NCBI RefSeq assembly: GCF_022346945.1
Contig: NZ_JAKRNI010000004.1
Coordinates: 97,047-161,046, forward strand
Length of the DNA stretch: 64,000 nucleotides
Direction of reading: 5' to 3'
From: Microbacterium sp. ACRRU
GTDB taxonomy: Bacteria; Actinomycetota; Actinomycetes; Actinomycetales; Microbacteriaceae
A program made the position numbers and the translations under genes. Shown piece after piece: positions 37,148-46,907 of the stretch; position 1 is the stretch's first letter, and the number at the start of each line of letters is the position of its first letter. Below the pieces are notes generated by a model. It was not told the DNA's origin. It made no database searches and saw only the letters and a list, made by a program, of their open reading frames with translations.

Positions 37148-37193
37148 GGATGCCACGCCCCCGCGCTCCGCGGAGCGCCGAGGCGTGGCATCC
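37148..37193. terminator. leuS terminator with nested stems
   Basis: Outer arms GGATGCCACGCC and GGCGTGGCATCC (12 bp, perfect) enclose a second stem GCGCTCC/GGAGCGC. It lies just after the leuS stop on the minus strand. The outer arms are an inverted pair of the over-represented heptamer GGATGCC. Confidence 0.8.
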
Positions 37194-37205
37194 AGACGAA
37201 GACCG

Positions 37206-39782
37206 CTACTTCGTCGAGAAGCTGACCACCTTGGGCGGCCGCACGACCGCACGCACGATCTCGCGCTCTCCCAGCGCGCGACGTACCTTCTCGTCGGCGC
37301 GGGCGGCGGCCTCGAGCTCGTCGGCGCCGATCTTGGCGGACACCTCAAGCGTGCCGCGCACCTTGCCGTCGATCTGCACGACCGCCGTCACGGTGTCTTC
37401 CACGAGCAGCGTCGGGTCGGCCTGGCGCCACGTGACGAGGCCGACGAAGCCGTCGTACCCGAGCGTCTGCCACATCTCTTCGGCGGTGTGCGGGGCGAAC
37501 AGGTCGAGGGTCATCGCGATGACCTCGGCGGCCTCGCGGACCGCGGGGTCGCTCGCGCCGGCCTTCCCATCGATCGCCTTCCGGGTGGCGTTCACGAGCT
37601 CCATGAGGCGGGCGACGACGACGTTGAACTTCGTCTGCTCGACGAGGTTCGGCGCCTCGGCCAGCAGGCGGTGCGTGACGCGGCGGAGCGCCTGGTCACC
37701 CTCGGCCCACACCACGTCGGTCTCGCTGTCGACGTCGTGCGCGAGGCGGAGCGCCCGCGCGAGGAACTTCGCCGCCCCCGTGGTCGAGACGTCGTTCCAG
37801 TCCTTGTCGTCCTCTACCGGCCCGGCGAAGGCCAGGGCCACGCGCAGCGCGTCAGCACCGTGGGCGTCGAGCTCCTCCTGGAAGAGCACGAGGTTGCCCT
37901 TGCTCTTCGACATCTTCGCGCCGTCGAGGATGACCATGCCCTGGTTGATGAGGCTCGAGAAAGGCTCAGTGAACTCCACCAGGCCCATATCGAACAGGGC
38001 CTTGGTGATGAAGCGCGCGTACAGCAGGTGCAGGATCGCGTGCTCGACACCGCCGATGTAGAAGTCGACGGGGCCCCACTTGCGTGCCTCGTGCATCGAG
38101 AACGCCTCGTTGGGGTCGGTCGGCGACAGGAAGCGCAGGAAGTACCACGAGCTGTCGACGAACGTGTCCATCGTGTCGGGGTCGCGCCGCATGGTCTGCC
38201 CGGTCTCGGGGTCGGTGACCTGCACCCAGTCGGTCGCCGCGCCCAGCGGCGAGGAACCCTTCGGCTTGAGGTCGAGCCCCTCGACGGAGGGCAGCACGAC
38301 GGGCAGCTGGTCCTCGGGCACCGGGACGATCGACCCGTCCTCGCCGTGCAGCATCGGGATGGGCGTCCCCCAGTACCGCTGACGGGAGATCAGCCAGTCG
38401 CGCAGACGGTAAGTCTTCGCGGCGCGGCCGAAGCCCTTCGCCTCGAGCTCCTCGATCATGCGAGTGATCGCGTTGCGCTTGGACAGGCCGTTGAGCGAGC
38501 CGGAGTTGATCATGCGGCCGTCACCGGTCAGGGCCACTCCGGTCTTGACCGGATCGAGGTCGTCGACCTCGCCGAGCGGGTCGATCGGCACGCCGTCCTC
38601 GTCCACCTCGATCACCGGGATCGCGCCGGTCACCGGGGCGTTCGTGTCGACGACGACCTTGACCGGCAGGTCGAAGGCGCGTGCGAAGTCGAGGTCGCGC
38701 TGGTCGTGCGCGGGCACGGCCATGACCGCGCCGTGGCCGTAGTCGGCCAGGACGTAGTCGGCCGCCCAGATGGGGAGCTTCTCGCCGTTGATCGGGTTGA
38801 TCGCGTAGTGACCCAGGAACACGCCGGTCTTCGGCCGGTCGGTCGCCTGGCGCTCGATGTCGGTCGCGCGCTGGACCTCTTCGAGGTAGGCCTGGAACTT
38901 CTGCCGCACCTCGATGTCGGCGGATGCCGCGAGCTCGGCCGCCAGGTCGGACTCGGGCGCCACGACGAAGAACGTCGCCCCGTGCAGGGTGTCGGGGCGG
39001 GTCGAGAACACCGTGATCTTCTCGGCGCGGCCCTCGATCTCGAACGCGATGTCGGCGCCGACCGAGCGGCCGATCCAGTTGCGCTGCATCTGGATGACCT
39101 TCTGCGGCCAGAAGCCCTCGAGCTGGTTGAGGTCGTCGAGCAGACGGTCGGCGTAGTCGGTGATGCGCAGGAACCACTGCGTCAGCTTCTTCTTGACGAC
39201 GACCGCGCCGCTGCGTTCGCTCGTTCCGTCGGGCAGGACCTGCTCGTTGGCGAGCACGGTCTGGTCGACCGGATCCCAGTTGACGAGGGCGTCCTTGCGG
39301 TACGCGAGACCCTTCTCGTACAGCTTCTGGAACAGCCACTGGTTCCAGCGGTAGTACTCGGGGTCGCTCGTGTGCAACACGCGGCTCCAGTCGAACGAGA
39401 CGCCGTAGTCCTTCAGGCTCTCCTTCTGCTGCGCGATGTTCGCGTAGGTCCACTCCACGGGGTCGGCCCCGCGCTTGATCGCGGCGTTCTCGGCGGGCAG
39501 CCCGAACGAGTCCCAACCGATGGGGTTGAGGACGTTGTAGCCGCGGTGGCGCCAGAAGCGCGCCACGATGTCGGAGTACAGGTAGTTCTCGGCGTGACCC
39601 ATGTGCAGGTCGCCCGAGGGGTACGGGAACATCGCGAGCACGTACTTGCGCGGACGCGTGTCGGCGTCGCCGCCGGCGCGGAACGGGTCTTTCTCCGCCC
39701 ACGCCTTCTGCCACTTCGCCTGGATCTCGTGGGGGTCGAAGCCTCCGTCGGCGGACGGCGCGGAAGAGGGGTTCTGAGACAC
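37206..39782 (-). CDS. leuS: Leucyl-tRNA synthetase
   Basis: Charges tRNA-Leu; about 858 residues, class I synthetase. HIGH-type motif [12 protein letters not shown] near residue 60, an inserted editing domain (around [14 protein letters not shown] and [15 protein letters not shown] segments), the KMSKSKGN loop near residue 625, and an anticodon-binding C-terminus. The GTG start ([17 protein letters not shown]) is chosen because further upstream sequence is Arg/Pro-rich and unlike the family; the ribosome site is not clear. It follows pabB by 91 bases. Confidence 0.97.
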   Translation of the reverse strand: MSQNPSSAPSADGGFDPHEIQAKWQKAWAEKDPFRAGGDADTRPRKYVLAMFPYPSGDLHMGHAENYLYSDIVARFWRHRGYNVLNPIGWDSFGLPAENAAIKRGADPVEWTYANIAQQKESLKDYGVSFDWSRVLHTSDPEYYRWNQWLFQKLYEKGLAYRKDALVNWDPVDQTVLANEQVLPDGTSERSGAVVVKKKLTQWFLRITDYADRLLDDLNQLEGFWPQKVIQMQRNWIGRSVGADIAFEIEGRAEKITVFSTRPDTLHGATFFVVAPESDLAAELAASADIEVRQKFQAYLEEVQRATDIERQATDRPKTGVFLGHYAINPINGEKLPIWAADYVLADYGHGAVMAVPAHDQRDLDFARAFDLPVKVVVDTNAPVTGAIPVIEVDEDGVPIDPLGEVDDLDPVKTGVALTGDGRMINSGSLNGLSKRNAITRMIEELEAKGFGRAAKTYRLRDWLISRQRYWGTPIPMLHGEDGSIVPVPEDQLPVVLPSVEGLDLKPKGSSPLGAATDWVQVTDPETGQTMRRDPDTMDTFVDSSWYFLRFLSPTDPNEAFSMHEARKWGPVDFYIGGVEHAILHLLYARFITKALFDMGLVEFTEPFSSLINQGMVILDGAKMSKSKGNLVLFQEELDAHGADALRVALAFAGPVEDDKDWNDVSTTGAAKFLARALRLAHDVDSETDVVWAEGDQALRRVTHRLLAEAPNLVEQTKFNVVVARLMELVNATRKAIDGKAGASDPAVREAAEVIAMTLDLFAPHTAEEMWQTLGYDGFVGLVTWRQADPTLLVEDTVTAVVQIDGKVRGTLEVSAKIGADELEAAARADEKVRRALGEREIVRAVVRPPKVVSFSTK

Positions 39783-39873
39783 GGGTGAGACCAATCGTGA
39801 AAGTCGGGAGGCCGCGAGGGCCGGCGTCCAGGCTACCGGACCGCGCGCGGGCGCTTCCGGCTCGCGGGGGCCG

Positions 39874-41124
39874 TCACCATCCGGGGGGAACGGTGGCCCC
39901 GACGGCCGCGAGGGGCGCTCGCGCCTTGATGCCGACCTCGGCGACCTCGGATGCCGCGACCGACCGCCACGTGATCCCGCCGCCGGCCCCGACCCAGGCG
40001 GCATCCGGCTCGACGACGATGCTGCGGATGACCATCGCGAGATCCGCAGCCCCATCGTCGCCGATCCACCCGAAGGTGCCCGAGTAGATGCCGCGCGGCG
40101 CCCCCTCGAGTTCGGCGAGGATCTCCATGGCCGAGGCCTTGGGGGCGCCGGTCATGCTCCCCGCCGGGAAGGCGGCATCCACCACGTCGCCCATGCGTGT
40201 TCCGGGCCGGAGCCGACCCGAGACCTCGCTGACGAGCTGATGCACCGTCGGATAGGTCTCGACCTCGAGGAGCCGGTCCACCCCCACCGACGACGGAACG
40301 CACACCCGCGAGAGGTCGTTGCGCATGAGGTCGACGATCATGACGTTCTCGGCGCGCTCCTTGGCATCCGACCGCAGGTCCTCGGCGAGGGCTGCGTCGC
40401 GCACGGGATCGGGATGCCGGGGGCGGGTGCCCTTGATGGGGTGCGTGTGGACACGGCCACCGCGCACCTCGAGGAAGCGCTCGGGCGAAGCGCTCACGAG
40501 AGACGTGTCACCGATGCGGACGAGAGCGCCGTGGTGCGACGAGGCGGTGGCGCGCAGGCGGCGGAAGGCGGCGAGGGCATCGACGGTGCCGGGAATGGTG
40601 AAACGTGTCGTGAGGCAGAGCTGATACGCGTCGCCATCGGCGATCCGGTCGCGGCACGCCTCGATGAGCTCGGCGTACCGCCCGGGTGAATGACGAGCGG
40701 ATGCCGCACCCCGGTGCTCAGCCTCGGCGACCGTCGGGGCGTTCGGGCTCGCCGACGCCGCCGCGGCGAGGTCCGCGACGGACCCGGTGGATGAGATCGC
40801 CCACACCCGCCGAGAGGCGTGATCGAAAGCCAGCAGCTCGTCGGCACGGAGCCACGACGGGACGCCCTCGTACGAGATCCACCCCACCCATCCGCCGCGG
40901 AAGCGCGGGCCCTCGGCATCGCGGAAGGCGTGGGACGCGGCATCCGTCTGGAACGGCGCAGCGGACGCGTCGGGCTGCCCCGTTCCGAGGTAGCTCCACC
41001 CGGCTCCGGCGTCGCGACCCGCGTCGAGCCAGAACGCGTGACGAGACGACGCTAAAACAGACGAGAACACGTCTTCGGGGTCGCGCCACCGGGGCAGGGC
41101 AACCATCGAGACAGAACGCGGCAC
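39874..41124 (-). CDS. pabB: Aminodeoxychorismate synthase component I-like chorismate-binding enzyme
   Basis: A 416-residue chorismate-utilising enzyme. The C-terminal catalytic block has [55 protein letters not shown] and [15 protein letters not shown], all conserved in PabB/TrpE. The sequence favours PabB (folate branch), and no trp genes are adjacent; anthranilate or salvage isochorismate function cannot be fully excluded. The GTG start has TAGCCT (41131-41136) six bases upstream, so a leaderless transcript divergent from dedA is likely. Confidence 0.85.
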   Translation of the reverse strand: MPRSVSMVALPRWRDPEDVFSSVLASSRHAFWLDAGRDAGAGWSYLGTGQPDASAAPFQTDAASHAFRDAEGPRFRGGWVGWISYEGVPSWLRADELLAFDHASRRVWAISSTGSVADLAAAASASPNAPTVAEAEHRGAASARHSPGRYAELIEACRDRIADGDAYQLCLTTRFTIPGTVDALAAFRRLRATASSHHGALVRIGDTSLVSASPERFLEVRGGRVHTHPIKGTRPRHPDPVRDAALAEDLRSDAKERAENVMIVDLMRNDLSRVCVPSSVGVDRLLEVETYPTVHQLVSEVSGRLRPGTRMGDVVDAAFPAGSMTGAPKASAMEILAELEGAPRGIYSGTFGWIGDDGAADLAMVIRSIVVEPDAAWVGAGGGITWRSVAASEVAEVGIKARAPLAAVGATVPPGW

Positions 41125-41130
41125 GCTCCC

Positions 41131-41160
41131 AGGCTAGGACGAACCCACGGCCCGTAGGCT
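41131..41160. promoter_or_regulatory. Compact divergent leaderless promoters of pabB and dedA
   Basis: TAGCCT on the minus strand (41131-41136) and TAGGCT on the plus strand (41155-41160) lie six and seven bases before the respective GTG start codons. Only 43 bases separate the two genes, so the two promoters must overlap in their -35 regions. Confidence 0.55.
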
Positions 41161-41167
41161 GAGCGAG

Positions 41168-41848
41168 GTGAACGAGATCCTCACGTGGCTCCTCGACGTC
41201 GTGCAGAACGTCGATCCCGTGGTGCGCACGCTCGTCGCCGGACTCGCGATCATGCTCGAAACGAGCGTGCTGGTCGGTCTCGTCGTCCCCGGCGACACCG
41301 TCGTCATCGTCGCCGGCACCGCCATCGCCTCGCCCGTCGAGGGCGTCATCCTCGGTGCCACCGTGGTGATCGGTTCGCTCCTCGGAGAAAGCATCGGATT
41401 CTGGCTCGGGCGCTACTTCGGCCCGCGTATCCGGGCGTCACGGCTCGGGCAGAAGCTCGGAGACAACAACTGGGACCGGGCCGACCGATACCTGCGGCGC
41501 CGCGGCGGACCCGCGATCTTCCTCTCCCGCTTCCTCCCGGTGCTGCACTCGCTCGTCCCCCTGACGGTCGGAATGAGCGGGTACCCCTACCGTCGGTTCC
41601 TCGCCTGGACCGCGCCGGCGTGCGTGCTGTGGGCGGCGCTCTACATCACCGTTGCCGCGTCGGCGGCCGGCACCTACCGCGAGCTGGCCGACCGCATCCA
41701 TTACGCCGGCTACCTCTTCGTCGGCATCATCGTCGTCTTCCTCCTCCTGGTGTACGCGGGGAAGAAGGTGCTGGAGCGCATCGAGCGTCGTCACCTCGCC
41801 GACGATCCTGATCCTCTCGAACCGGTGGGCGACGACGTGAAAGACTGA
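41168..41848 (+). CDS. DedA family membrane protein
   Basis: A 226-residue integral membrane protein of the DedA/SNARE-associated family, whose members act as lipid (undecaprenyl phosphate or phospholipid) translocases or flippases. It carries the membrane-embedded motifs VPGDTVVIVAGTAI, GESIGFWLGRYFG and FLSRFLPVLHSLVPLTVGMS, and C-terminal helices near AGYLFVGIIVVFLLLVY. It is followed five bases later by an App1 phosphatase gene, so the two may act together on membrane lipids. Confidence 0.92.
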   Translation: MNEILTWLLDVVQNVDPVVRTLVAGLAIMLETSVLVGLVVPGDTVVIVAGTAIASPVEGVILGATVVIGSLLGESIGFWLGRYFGPRIRASRLGQKLGDNNWDRADRYLRRRGGPAIFLSRFLPVLHSLVPLTVGMSGYPYRRFLAWTAPACVLWAALYITVAASAAGTYRELADRIHYAGYLFVGIIVVFLLLVYAGKKVLERIERRHLADDPDPLEPVGDDVKD

Positions 41849-41853
41849 GCGGG

Positions 41854-42885
41854 ATGCCTCGCTCCTCTCGCGCCAAAGTGCTCTGGTTCGCCCGCCTCGA
41901 GTACCGCTTCCACGCCTGGCGCGAACGTCGCGCACGCGCCCGCGGTCTGCGCCCCGCCGTGACGGGGTTCCCCGGCTACGGGACCGAGGAATGGGTGCGG
42001 GTGCTGGGCCGGGTGCTCATCGCGCCGCCGATCAAGCGCACGTCGAACGGCGAGTTCGCGAGCCTGCGCGGCTGGCGCAGTTTCGCCGCCGTGCCCGTGG
42101 GGTACGCGCAGGTGACGGTCACGATCGAGGGCGTCTCGCACGAGGTCGTCGCCGATCGCGGCGGCGTCATCGACGCGAAACTCCCCGCGACCCTGTCCCC
42201 GGGATGGCAGACGGTGACGATGAGCGTCGAGGGCAGTGAGCCCAGCGAGACGCGCGTGTTCATCGTGGGGTCCGACGTGCGGTTCGGCGTCGTGAGCGAC
42301 GTCGACGACACCGTCATGGTCACCGCGCTCCCCCGGCCGTTGCTGGCGGCGTGGAACTCGTTCGTCGTCGACGAGCACGCGCGCCAGCCCGTGCCCGGTA
42401 TGGCGGTGATGCTCGAGCGGCTCTCGCGCGAGCACCCCGGAACCCCGGTCATCTACCTTTCGACCGGCGCGTGGAACGTTGCGCCCACTCTGACCCGGTT
42501 CCTCCGACGCCATCTGTTCCCGGCGGGGTCGTTCCTGCTTACCGACTGGGGTCCCACGCACGACCGCTGGTTCCGCAGCGGGCGCGACCACAAAGAGGTG
42601 AGCCTGCGCCGGATCGCCGAGGAGTTCCCGAACGTGAAGTGGCTGCTCGTCGGCGACGACGGCCAGCACGACGACGCGATCTACACGGGGTTCGCGATCG
42701 AGCACCCCGAGAGCGTCGCGGCCGTCGCCATCCGGCGTCTGCTGCCCGCCGAGGCCGTTCTCGCCGGTGGTCGCACGGTCGTCGACGATCACTCGGCCGC
42801 CGACGTCCCCTGGGTCACGGAATCCGACGGGGCGGGCCTGCTCGAGCGTCTCGAAGAGGTCGGCGTCATCTCCCGCGACCGCTGA
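41854..42885 (+). CDS. App1-type phosphatidate phosphatase domain protein (DUF2183)
   Basis: A 343-residue soluble HAD-like protein. The catalytic DxDxT motif is D149-V-D-D-T153 in VVSDVDDTVMVT, later segments are IYLSTGAWNV, LLTDWGP, HKEVSLRRIAEEFP and LLVGDDGQHD. The fungal App1 homologue dephosphorylates phosphatidic acid; bacterial members are largely untested. Located five bases after dedA on the same strand, which fits a role in lipid turnover. Confidence 0.87.
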   Translation: MPRSSRAKVLWFARLEYRFHAWRERRARARGLRPAVTGFPGYGTEEWVRVLGRVLIAPPIKRTSNGEFASLRGWRSFAAVPVGYAQVTVTIEGVSHEVVADRGGVIDAKLPATLSPGWQTVTMSVEGSEPSETRVFIVGSDVRFGVVSDVDDTVMVTALPRPLLAAWNSFVVDEHARQPVPGMAVMLERLSREHPGTPVIYLSTGAWNVAPTLTRFLRRHLFPAGSFLLTDWGPTHDRWFRSGRDHKEVSLRRIAEEFPNVKWLLVGDDGQHDDAIYTGFAIEHPESVAAVAIRRLLPAEAVLAGGRTVVDDHSAADVPWVTESDGAGLLERLEEVGVISRDR

Positions 42886-43037
42886 CCGCGCCGTTTCGGC
42901 GTTCCTTCGGCTCCCAGGGTCGCCGAGACGTCATCGCGCCTGCGCACGCCGCGGTGGATGTGTCGGCGCGATGCGGTTTCGCGGATGCCACGATGCCCGA
43001 GGGCGCCGGTGTCGGAGGGGCCGCGTACCGTAGAGGC

Positions 43038-43748
43038 ATGTGCGGTCGATTCGTCGTGGCCAACGTGGCATCCGAGCTCGTGGGGGTGCTGCGCGTCGAC
43101 GTCGAAGCCGATGAGCTGCCACCGCCGTCCTACAACATCGCGCCCACGGCATCCGTTGCCATCGTCCTCGACTCGGTCAAGACCGAGCCGCCGGTGCGCC
43201 GCCTCGAGGTCGCGCGGTGGGGACTCGTGCCGGGGTGGGCCAAAGACGTCAAGATCGGGGCCCGGGCGTTCAACGCCCGGTCGGAAGAGATCGAAGACAA
43301 GCCGATGTTCCGCAACGCCCTCATCAAGCGCCGCGCGGTGATTCCCGCATCGGGGTACTACGAGTGGAAGACCACCGAGGCCGGCAAGACGCCGCACTAC
43401 ATCCACCCTGCCGACGGCTCGCCGCTGTTCTTCGCGGGCCTCTACGAGTGGTGGAAAGACCCGGCCAGGGCCGAAGACGACCCTGCTCGATGGGTGCTGA
43501 GCTGCACGATCCTCACGCGAGACTCGATCGGCCGGCTCGGGTCGATCCACGACCGGATGCCGCTGTTCATGGACCCCGACTTCGCCGACGCGTGGCTCGA
43601 CCCGACCACCGAGAACGTCGGCGACATCCTGGATGCCGCGATCGACGCCGCCCCCGACGTGGCCGAGACGCTCGACGACCACGTGGTGTCCTCGGCGGTC
43701 GGCAACGTCCGCAACGACACCCCCGACCTCATCGAGCCGGTCGAATGA
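43038..43748 (+). CDS. SOS response-associated peptidase-type abasic-site shield (SRAP/YedK)
   Basis: A 236-residue HMCES/YedK-type protein that crosslinks via Cys2 to abasic sites in single-stranded DNA and protects them. It starts MCGRFVV, so the catalytic Cys2 is exposed after Met removal. PSYNIAPTASV, ARAFNARSEEI and RRAVIPASGYYEWK (with the catalytic Glu) follow, then SIHDRMPLFM with the catalytic His. TACCGT lies six bases before the ATG: a leaderless start. Its stop overlaps the next gene's start (ATGA), linking the two. The 152 bases before the gene show no other feature. Confidence 0.93.
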   Translation: MCGRFVVANVASELVGVLRVDVEADELPPPSYNIAPTASVAIVLDSVKTEPPVRRLEVARWGLVPGWAKDVKIGARAFNARSEEIEDKPMFRNALIKRRAVIPASGYYEWKTTEAGKTPHYIHPADGSPLFFAGLYEWWKDPARAEDDPARWVLSCTILTRDSIGRLGSIHDRMPLFMDPDFADAWLDPTTENVGDILDAAIDAAPDVAETLDDHVVSSAVGNVRNDTPDLIEPVE

Positions 43749-44650
43749 GTCTCGTCCTCGACGTACCGGTGATTCCCCGCGCGGAGTGGAGCACGCGCGC
43801 CGCGGCTCACGCCGAGCGAGCCGACTCCCTCACAGCGGCCCATCGCACGCGTGCCGCGCGCGGCGAGAAGCATCCCGTCGAGGACTTCCTCTTCACCTAC
43901 TACTCCTACAAGCCCGCGATCCTGCGCCGCTGGCATCCCGGTCCCGACGTCGTGCTCGCCGACGCCGACGAGCGCACCACCTGGCGCTGGTACCGGTCCA
44001 CGGCCGAGGGCGTGGCGGTGGATGCCGCGGCCTTCCGCCGCGACCGTGGCTCGCTGTACCGCGGCGTCGTCGGTCTGCTCCGCGCCACCGCCGCGCGCCC
44101 GGCGCAGTTCGGCTGCTTCGGTCTGCACGAGTGGGCGATGGCCTACCGCACGGCGGACGTGCGACACGCTGTGCCGTTGCGACTGGGCACGGATGGCACC
44201 GACGCCGTGGTCGAGGCGCACGACCTGAAGTGCACGCACTACGACGCGTTCCGGTTCTTCACCCCCGATGCGGTGCCCCGGAATCGCGCGCACCTGTCGC
44301 GCGAGACGCAGGTCACCGTCGAGCAACCCGGGTGCCTGCACGCCGGAATGGACGTCTACAAGTGGGCGGTGAAGCTCGGGCCTCTGGTTCCCGGGCACCT
44401 TCTGCTCGATGCGTTCGAGCTCGCGCGCGATATCCGCACGCTCGACATGGAGGCGTCGCCGTACGACCTCGCGGACTGGGGCTACTCCCCCGTCGCGATC
44501 GAGACGCCCGAGGGAAAGGCTCAGTACGTCGCTCGTCAGCGCGCGCTGAGCGAGCGTTCCCAGAAGCTGCGGACCGCTCTGCTCGCCGCGGTAACCGAGG
44601 CCGGCGACACGCCCGGTCGCGCCGATTTCCTGCGTCCTGATTCCGTGTAG
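43745..44650 (+). CDS. Conserved actinobacterial protein, often labelled 3-methyladenine DNA glycosylase
   Basis: A 301-residue soluble protein with HPVEDFLFTYYSYKP and LRRWHPG near residue 45-65, GCFGLHEWAMAYR near 120, LKCTHYDAFRFFTP near 160, and QPGCLHAGMDVYKWAVKLGPLVPG near 195-220. His, Cys, Trp and Tyr in these blocks look like an active-site cluster. I recall close homologues being annotated as 3-methyladenine DNA glycosylase, but I see no HhH-GPD or AAG/Tag motif, so that name is not supported by what is visible. It is translationally coupled to the SRAP gene, which argues for a DNA-damage link. Confidence 0.6.
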   Translation: MSLVLDVPVIPRAEWSTRAAAHAERADSLTAAHRTRAARGEKHPVEDFLFTYYSYKPAILRRWHPGPDVVLADADERTTWRWYRSTAEGVAVDAAAFRRDRGSLYRGVVGLLRATAARPAQFGCFGLHEWAMAYRTADVRHAVPLRLGTDGTDAVVEAHDLKCTHYDAFRFFTPDAVPRNRAHLSRETQVTVEQPGCLHAGMDVYKWAVKLGPLVPGHLLLDAFELARDIRTLDMEASPYDLADWGYSPVAIETPEGKAQYVARQRALSERSQKLRTALLAAVTEAGDTPGRADFLRPDSV

Positions 44651-44693
44651 TAAGCTCATGGAGTTGCCTCGAAAGGGGCGGAAAACAGAAAAC

Positions 44694-44766
44694 GGGCCTG
44701 TGGCGCAGCTGGTAGCGCACCTGCATGGCATGCAGGGGGTCAGGGGTTCGAGTCCCCTCAGGTCCA
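44694..44766 (+). tRNA. tRNA-Ala (anticodon GGC)
   Basis: 73 bases: acceptor GGGCCTG/CAGGTCC, D-arm GCGCAGCTGGTAGCGC, anticodon stem-loop CCTGCATGGCATGCAGG with GGC, T-arm AGGGGTTCGAGTCCCCT. CCA is not encoded. It reads GCC/GCT codons, the most used Ala codons in this genome. Confidence 0.96.
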
Positions 44767-44768
44767 CC

Positions 44769-44812
44769 GAAATGAATGTCCCGCGACGTAGGTTCGGGGC
44801 ATTCGTCATTTC
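44769..44812. terminator. Imperfect hairpin between tRNA-Ala and the LysR gene
   Basis: GAAATGA...ATG..CCC pairs with GGG..CAT...TCATTTC with a three-base bulge, directly after the tRNA. It can act as terminator for both converging transcripts. Confidence 0.4.
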
Positions 44813-44835
44813 CGGCACTGCCATCGACGGGGTCT

Positions 44836-45777
44836 CTAGCCGAGCACCTTCACGTCGAACTCCCGCACGACCGCCCGCACCTCGTCGAGGTACCGCCGAG
44901 CCTGCTCGGTCAGCGGAATGGTCGTGTGCGCGATCCATCCGATCTCGATCCGCTCGTCGACGTCGAGCGGCACCGCGACGATCTCGGGGTCGAGGTCGTC
45001 GCTGATGATCCCCGTGGAGATCGTGTACCCGCCGAGGCCGATCATGAGGTTGAAGATCGTCGCCCGGTCGGAGACGCGAATCTCTTGCGCGCTCGACAAC
45101 GTCGACAGGATCTCCTCGGCGAAGTAGAACGAGTTGTTGGTGCCCTGGTCGAACGTGAGGCGTGGGAGCCCGGCGAGATCGTCGAGGGTCACGCGCGCGC
45201 GGGCCGCCAGAGGATTCTTGCGCGAGACAAAGATGTGCGGGTCGGCCAGGAACAGCGGATGAAACGACAGTCCCGAGTCGCGCAGCAGCTTGTCGATCAC
45301 GTTGCCGTTGAAGTCGTTGCGATACAGGATGCCGAGCTCGCTGCGCAGCGTCCGCACATCCTCGATGATGTCCCACGTCCGCGTCTCTCGCAGCGAGAAC
45401 TCGTACTCCGGCGCCGCACTGGCCTTCACCATCCGGACGAACGCGTCGACGGCGAAAGAGTAGTGCTGCGTCGAAACACCCAGGAGGCGGCGCGACGGTG
45501 GTCGATCGAGGTAGCGCTGCTCGAGGAGGGCCACCTGCTCGACGACCTGTCGGGCGTAGCCGAGGAACTCCACGCCGTCCGATGTCAGGGTGATGCCTCG
45601 CGCCGAGCGGACCATCAGTGAGCGCCCCACGCGGGCTTCGAGGTCTTTCATCGCTGCCGACATCGTCGGTTGCGACACGTACAGCAGATCGGCGGCGGCA
45701 GAGATCGAGCCCTCTGCGGCGACCTCGATGAAGGACTGGAGCTGCTGGAGCGTCACGCCGCTCGTTCGCCGGGCCAT
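44836..45777 (-). CDS. LysR-family regulator divergent to mesX-mesD (MetR-like role)
   Basis: A 313-residue LTTR: N-terminal helix-turn-helix (LQQLQSFIEVAAEGSISAAA, then VSQPTMSAAMKDLE), and an effector-binding domain with FHPLFLADPHIFVSRKNPLA. The ATG at 45777 is chosen because TAGGCT (45784-45789) lies exactly six bases upstream (leaderless); a GTG six bases further up would leave no room. It is divergent from the methionine synthase pair, as MetR-like regulators often are, and likely controls it with homocysteine or a related signal. Ligand inferred from context. Confidence 0.85.
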   Translation of the reverse strand: MARRTSGVTLQQLQSFIEVAAEGSISAAADLLYVSQPTMSAAMKDLEARVGRSLMVRSARGITLTSDGVEFLGYARQVVEQVALLEQRYLDRPPSRRLLGVSTQHYSFAVDAFVRMVKASAAPEYEFSLRETRTWDIIEDVRTLRSELGILYRNDFNGNVIDKLLRDSGLSFHPLFLADPHIFVSRKNPLAARARVTLDDLAGLPRLTFDQGTNNSFYFAEEILSTLSSAQEIRVSDRATIFNLMIGLGGYTISTGIISDDLDPEIVAVPLDVDERIEIGWIAHTTIPLTEQARRYLDEVRAVVREFDVKVLG

Positions 45778-45786
45778 AGGCACAGC

Positions 45787-45802
45787 CTATAGGCCTGGAT
45801 AG
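45787..45802. promoter_or_regulatory. Candidate LysR operator between the regulator and mesX
   Basis: CTATAGGCCTGGATAG is a near-perfect inverted repeat (CTAT...ATAG arms, N8) overlapping the -10 box of the lysR gene and lying about 95 bases before mesX. Its dyad with T/A ends fits an LTTR T-N11-A site. Confidence 0.5.
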
Positions 45803-45897
45803 CTGAACCGGATTACCCGATGGCAGCCCTAGACACGCACCATGGGAACACCGATGACTGTGCGGCACGAGCCGCCGAACGACTGGAGTGTCTGGAC

Positions 45898-46890
45898 ATG
45901 TCGAACGACTTCACGTTCCGGATCTCGACCACGGGCTTCGACGAGGACTACTCCCCGTCGGAGAGCTCGCGTGCGACGACGAACTTCGCCAACCTCGCCC
46001 GCGGCGCGGATCGTCAGGAGAACCTGCGCAACGCGCTGACGATGATCGACCGCCGGTTCAACGACCTCGCTCGCTGGGACAACCCGGAGGGCGACCGCTA
46101 CACGCTCGAGATCGACATCGTGTCCGTCGACCTGGAGTTCGCGGCATCCGGAGACGACCAACGATTCCCCCTGCTGGAGGTGCTCGATCTGGTGATCGTC
46201 GACCGACAGACCGGTGCACGCCACCACGGGATCGTGGGCAACAACTTCTCGTCCTACCTGCGGGACTTCGACTTCAGCGTTCTTCTGCCCGCCGCGAGCG
46301 CCGCCGCTGGCGGCTTCACGGTGCCCGAGGACTTCGGCGTCCTGCACGGCAAGCTGTTCGAGGCGTTCCTGGACTCCCCCGAGTACCGTGAGCGCTTCAC
46401 CGTGTCGCCGGTCATCTGCATCAGCGTCTCCACGAGCAAGACCTACCGCCGCACCGACAACCGCCACCCCGTGCTCGGCGTCGAGTACGTGCAGGACGAG
46501 TACTCGCTCACCGACGAGTACTTCGGGAAGATGGGCCTCCGTGTTCGCTACTTCCTCCCCGAGGGGAGCTCCGCCCCGCTGGCGTTCTACTTCCGCGGTG
46601 ACCTGCTGAACGACTACACGAACCTGCAGCTCATCGGCACGATCAGCACGATGGAGACGTTCCAGAAGATCTACCGCCCCGAGATCTACAACGCCAACTC
46701 CGCCGCCGCCGGCGTCTTCCGCCCCACCCTCGACAGCAGCGACTTCTCGCGGACACGCGTGGACTACGACCGCGACGAGCGCTCGCGCCTCGCGCTCACC
46801 CAGGGCAAGTGGGCAGAGGAGCACTTCGTCACACCGCACGGGGACGCACTGGCCCGCTGGGCAGGCCTCTCCCCCGCCCTCGTCCACTGA
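45898..46890 (+). CDS. mesX: MesX (DUF1852), accessory protein of folate-independent methionine synthase
   Basis: A 330-residue DUF1852 protein. It opens MSNDFTFRISTTGFDEDY and includes TRTNFANLARG-like (ATTNFANLARG) and LRNALTMIDRRFNDLARWDN, later GNNFSSYLRDFDF and YFGKMGLRVRYFLPEG, the conserved blocks of the family. DUF1852 is the partner needed by MesD methionine synthases, as shown by genetics in other bacteria. GGAG lies about nine bases before the ATG. mesD begins 17 bases after the stop. Together they would methylate homocysteine without a folate methyl donor. Confidence 0.9.
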   Translation: MSNDFTFRISTTGFDEDYSPSESSRATTNFANLARGADRQENLRNALTMIDRRFNDLARWDNPEGDRYTLEIDIVSVDLEFAASGDDQRFPLLEVLDLVIVDRQTGARHHGIVGNNFSSYLRDFDFSVLLPAASAAAGGFTVPEDFGVLHGKLFEAFLDSPEYRERFTVSPVICISVSTSKTYRRTDNRHPVLGVEYVQDEYSLTDEYFGKMGLRVRYFLPEGSSAPLAFYFRGDLLNDYTNLQLIGTISTMETFQKIYRPEIYNANSAAAGVFRPTLDSSDFSRTRVDYDRDERSRLALTQGKWAEEHFVTPHGDALARWAGLSPALVH

Positions 46891-46907
46891 TCCGCCGGAG
46901 CACACCC

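Noticed and set aside
37206..40055. A longer leuS start at 40055
   Set aside because: It would overlap pabB by 180 bases, and the added sequence is Arg/Ser/Pro-rich and unlike leucyl-tRNA synthetases.
45778..45783. GTG start of the LysR gene at 45783
   Set aside because: The TAGGCT box would touch that start codon; six-base spacing to the ATG at 45777 is the better fit.
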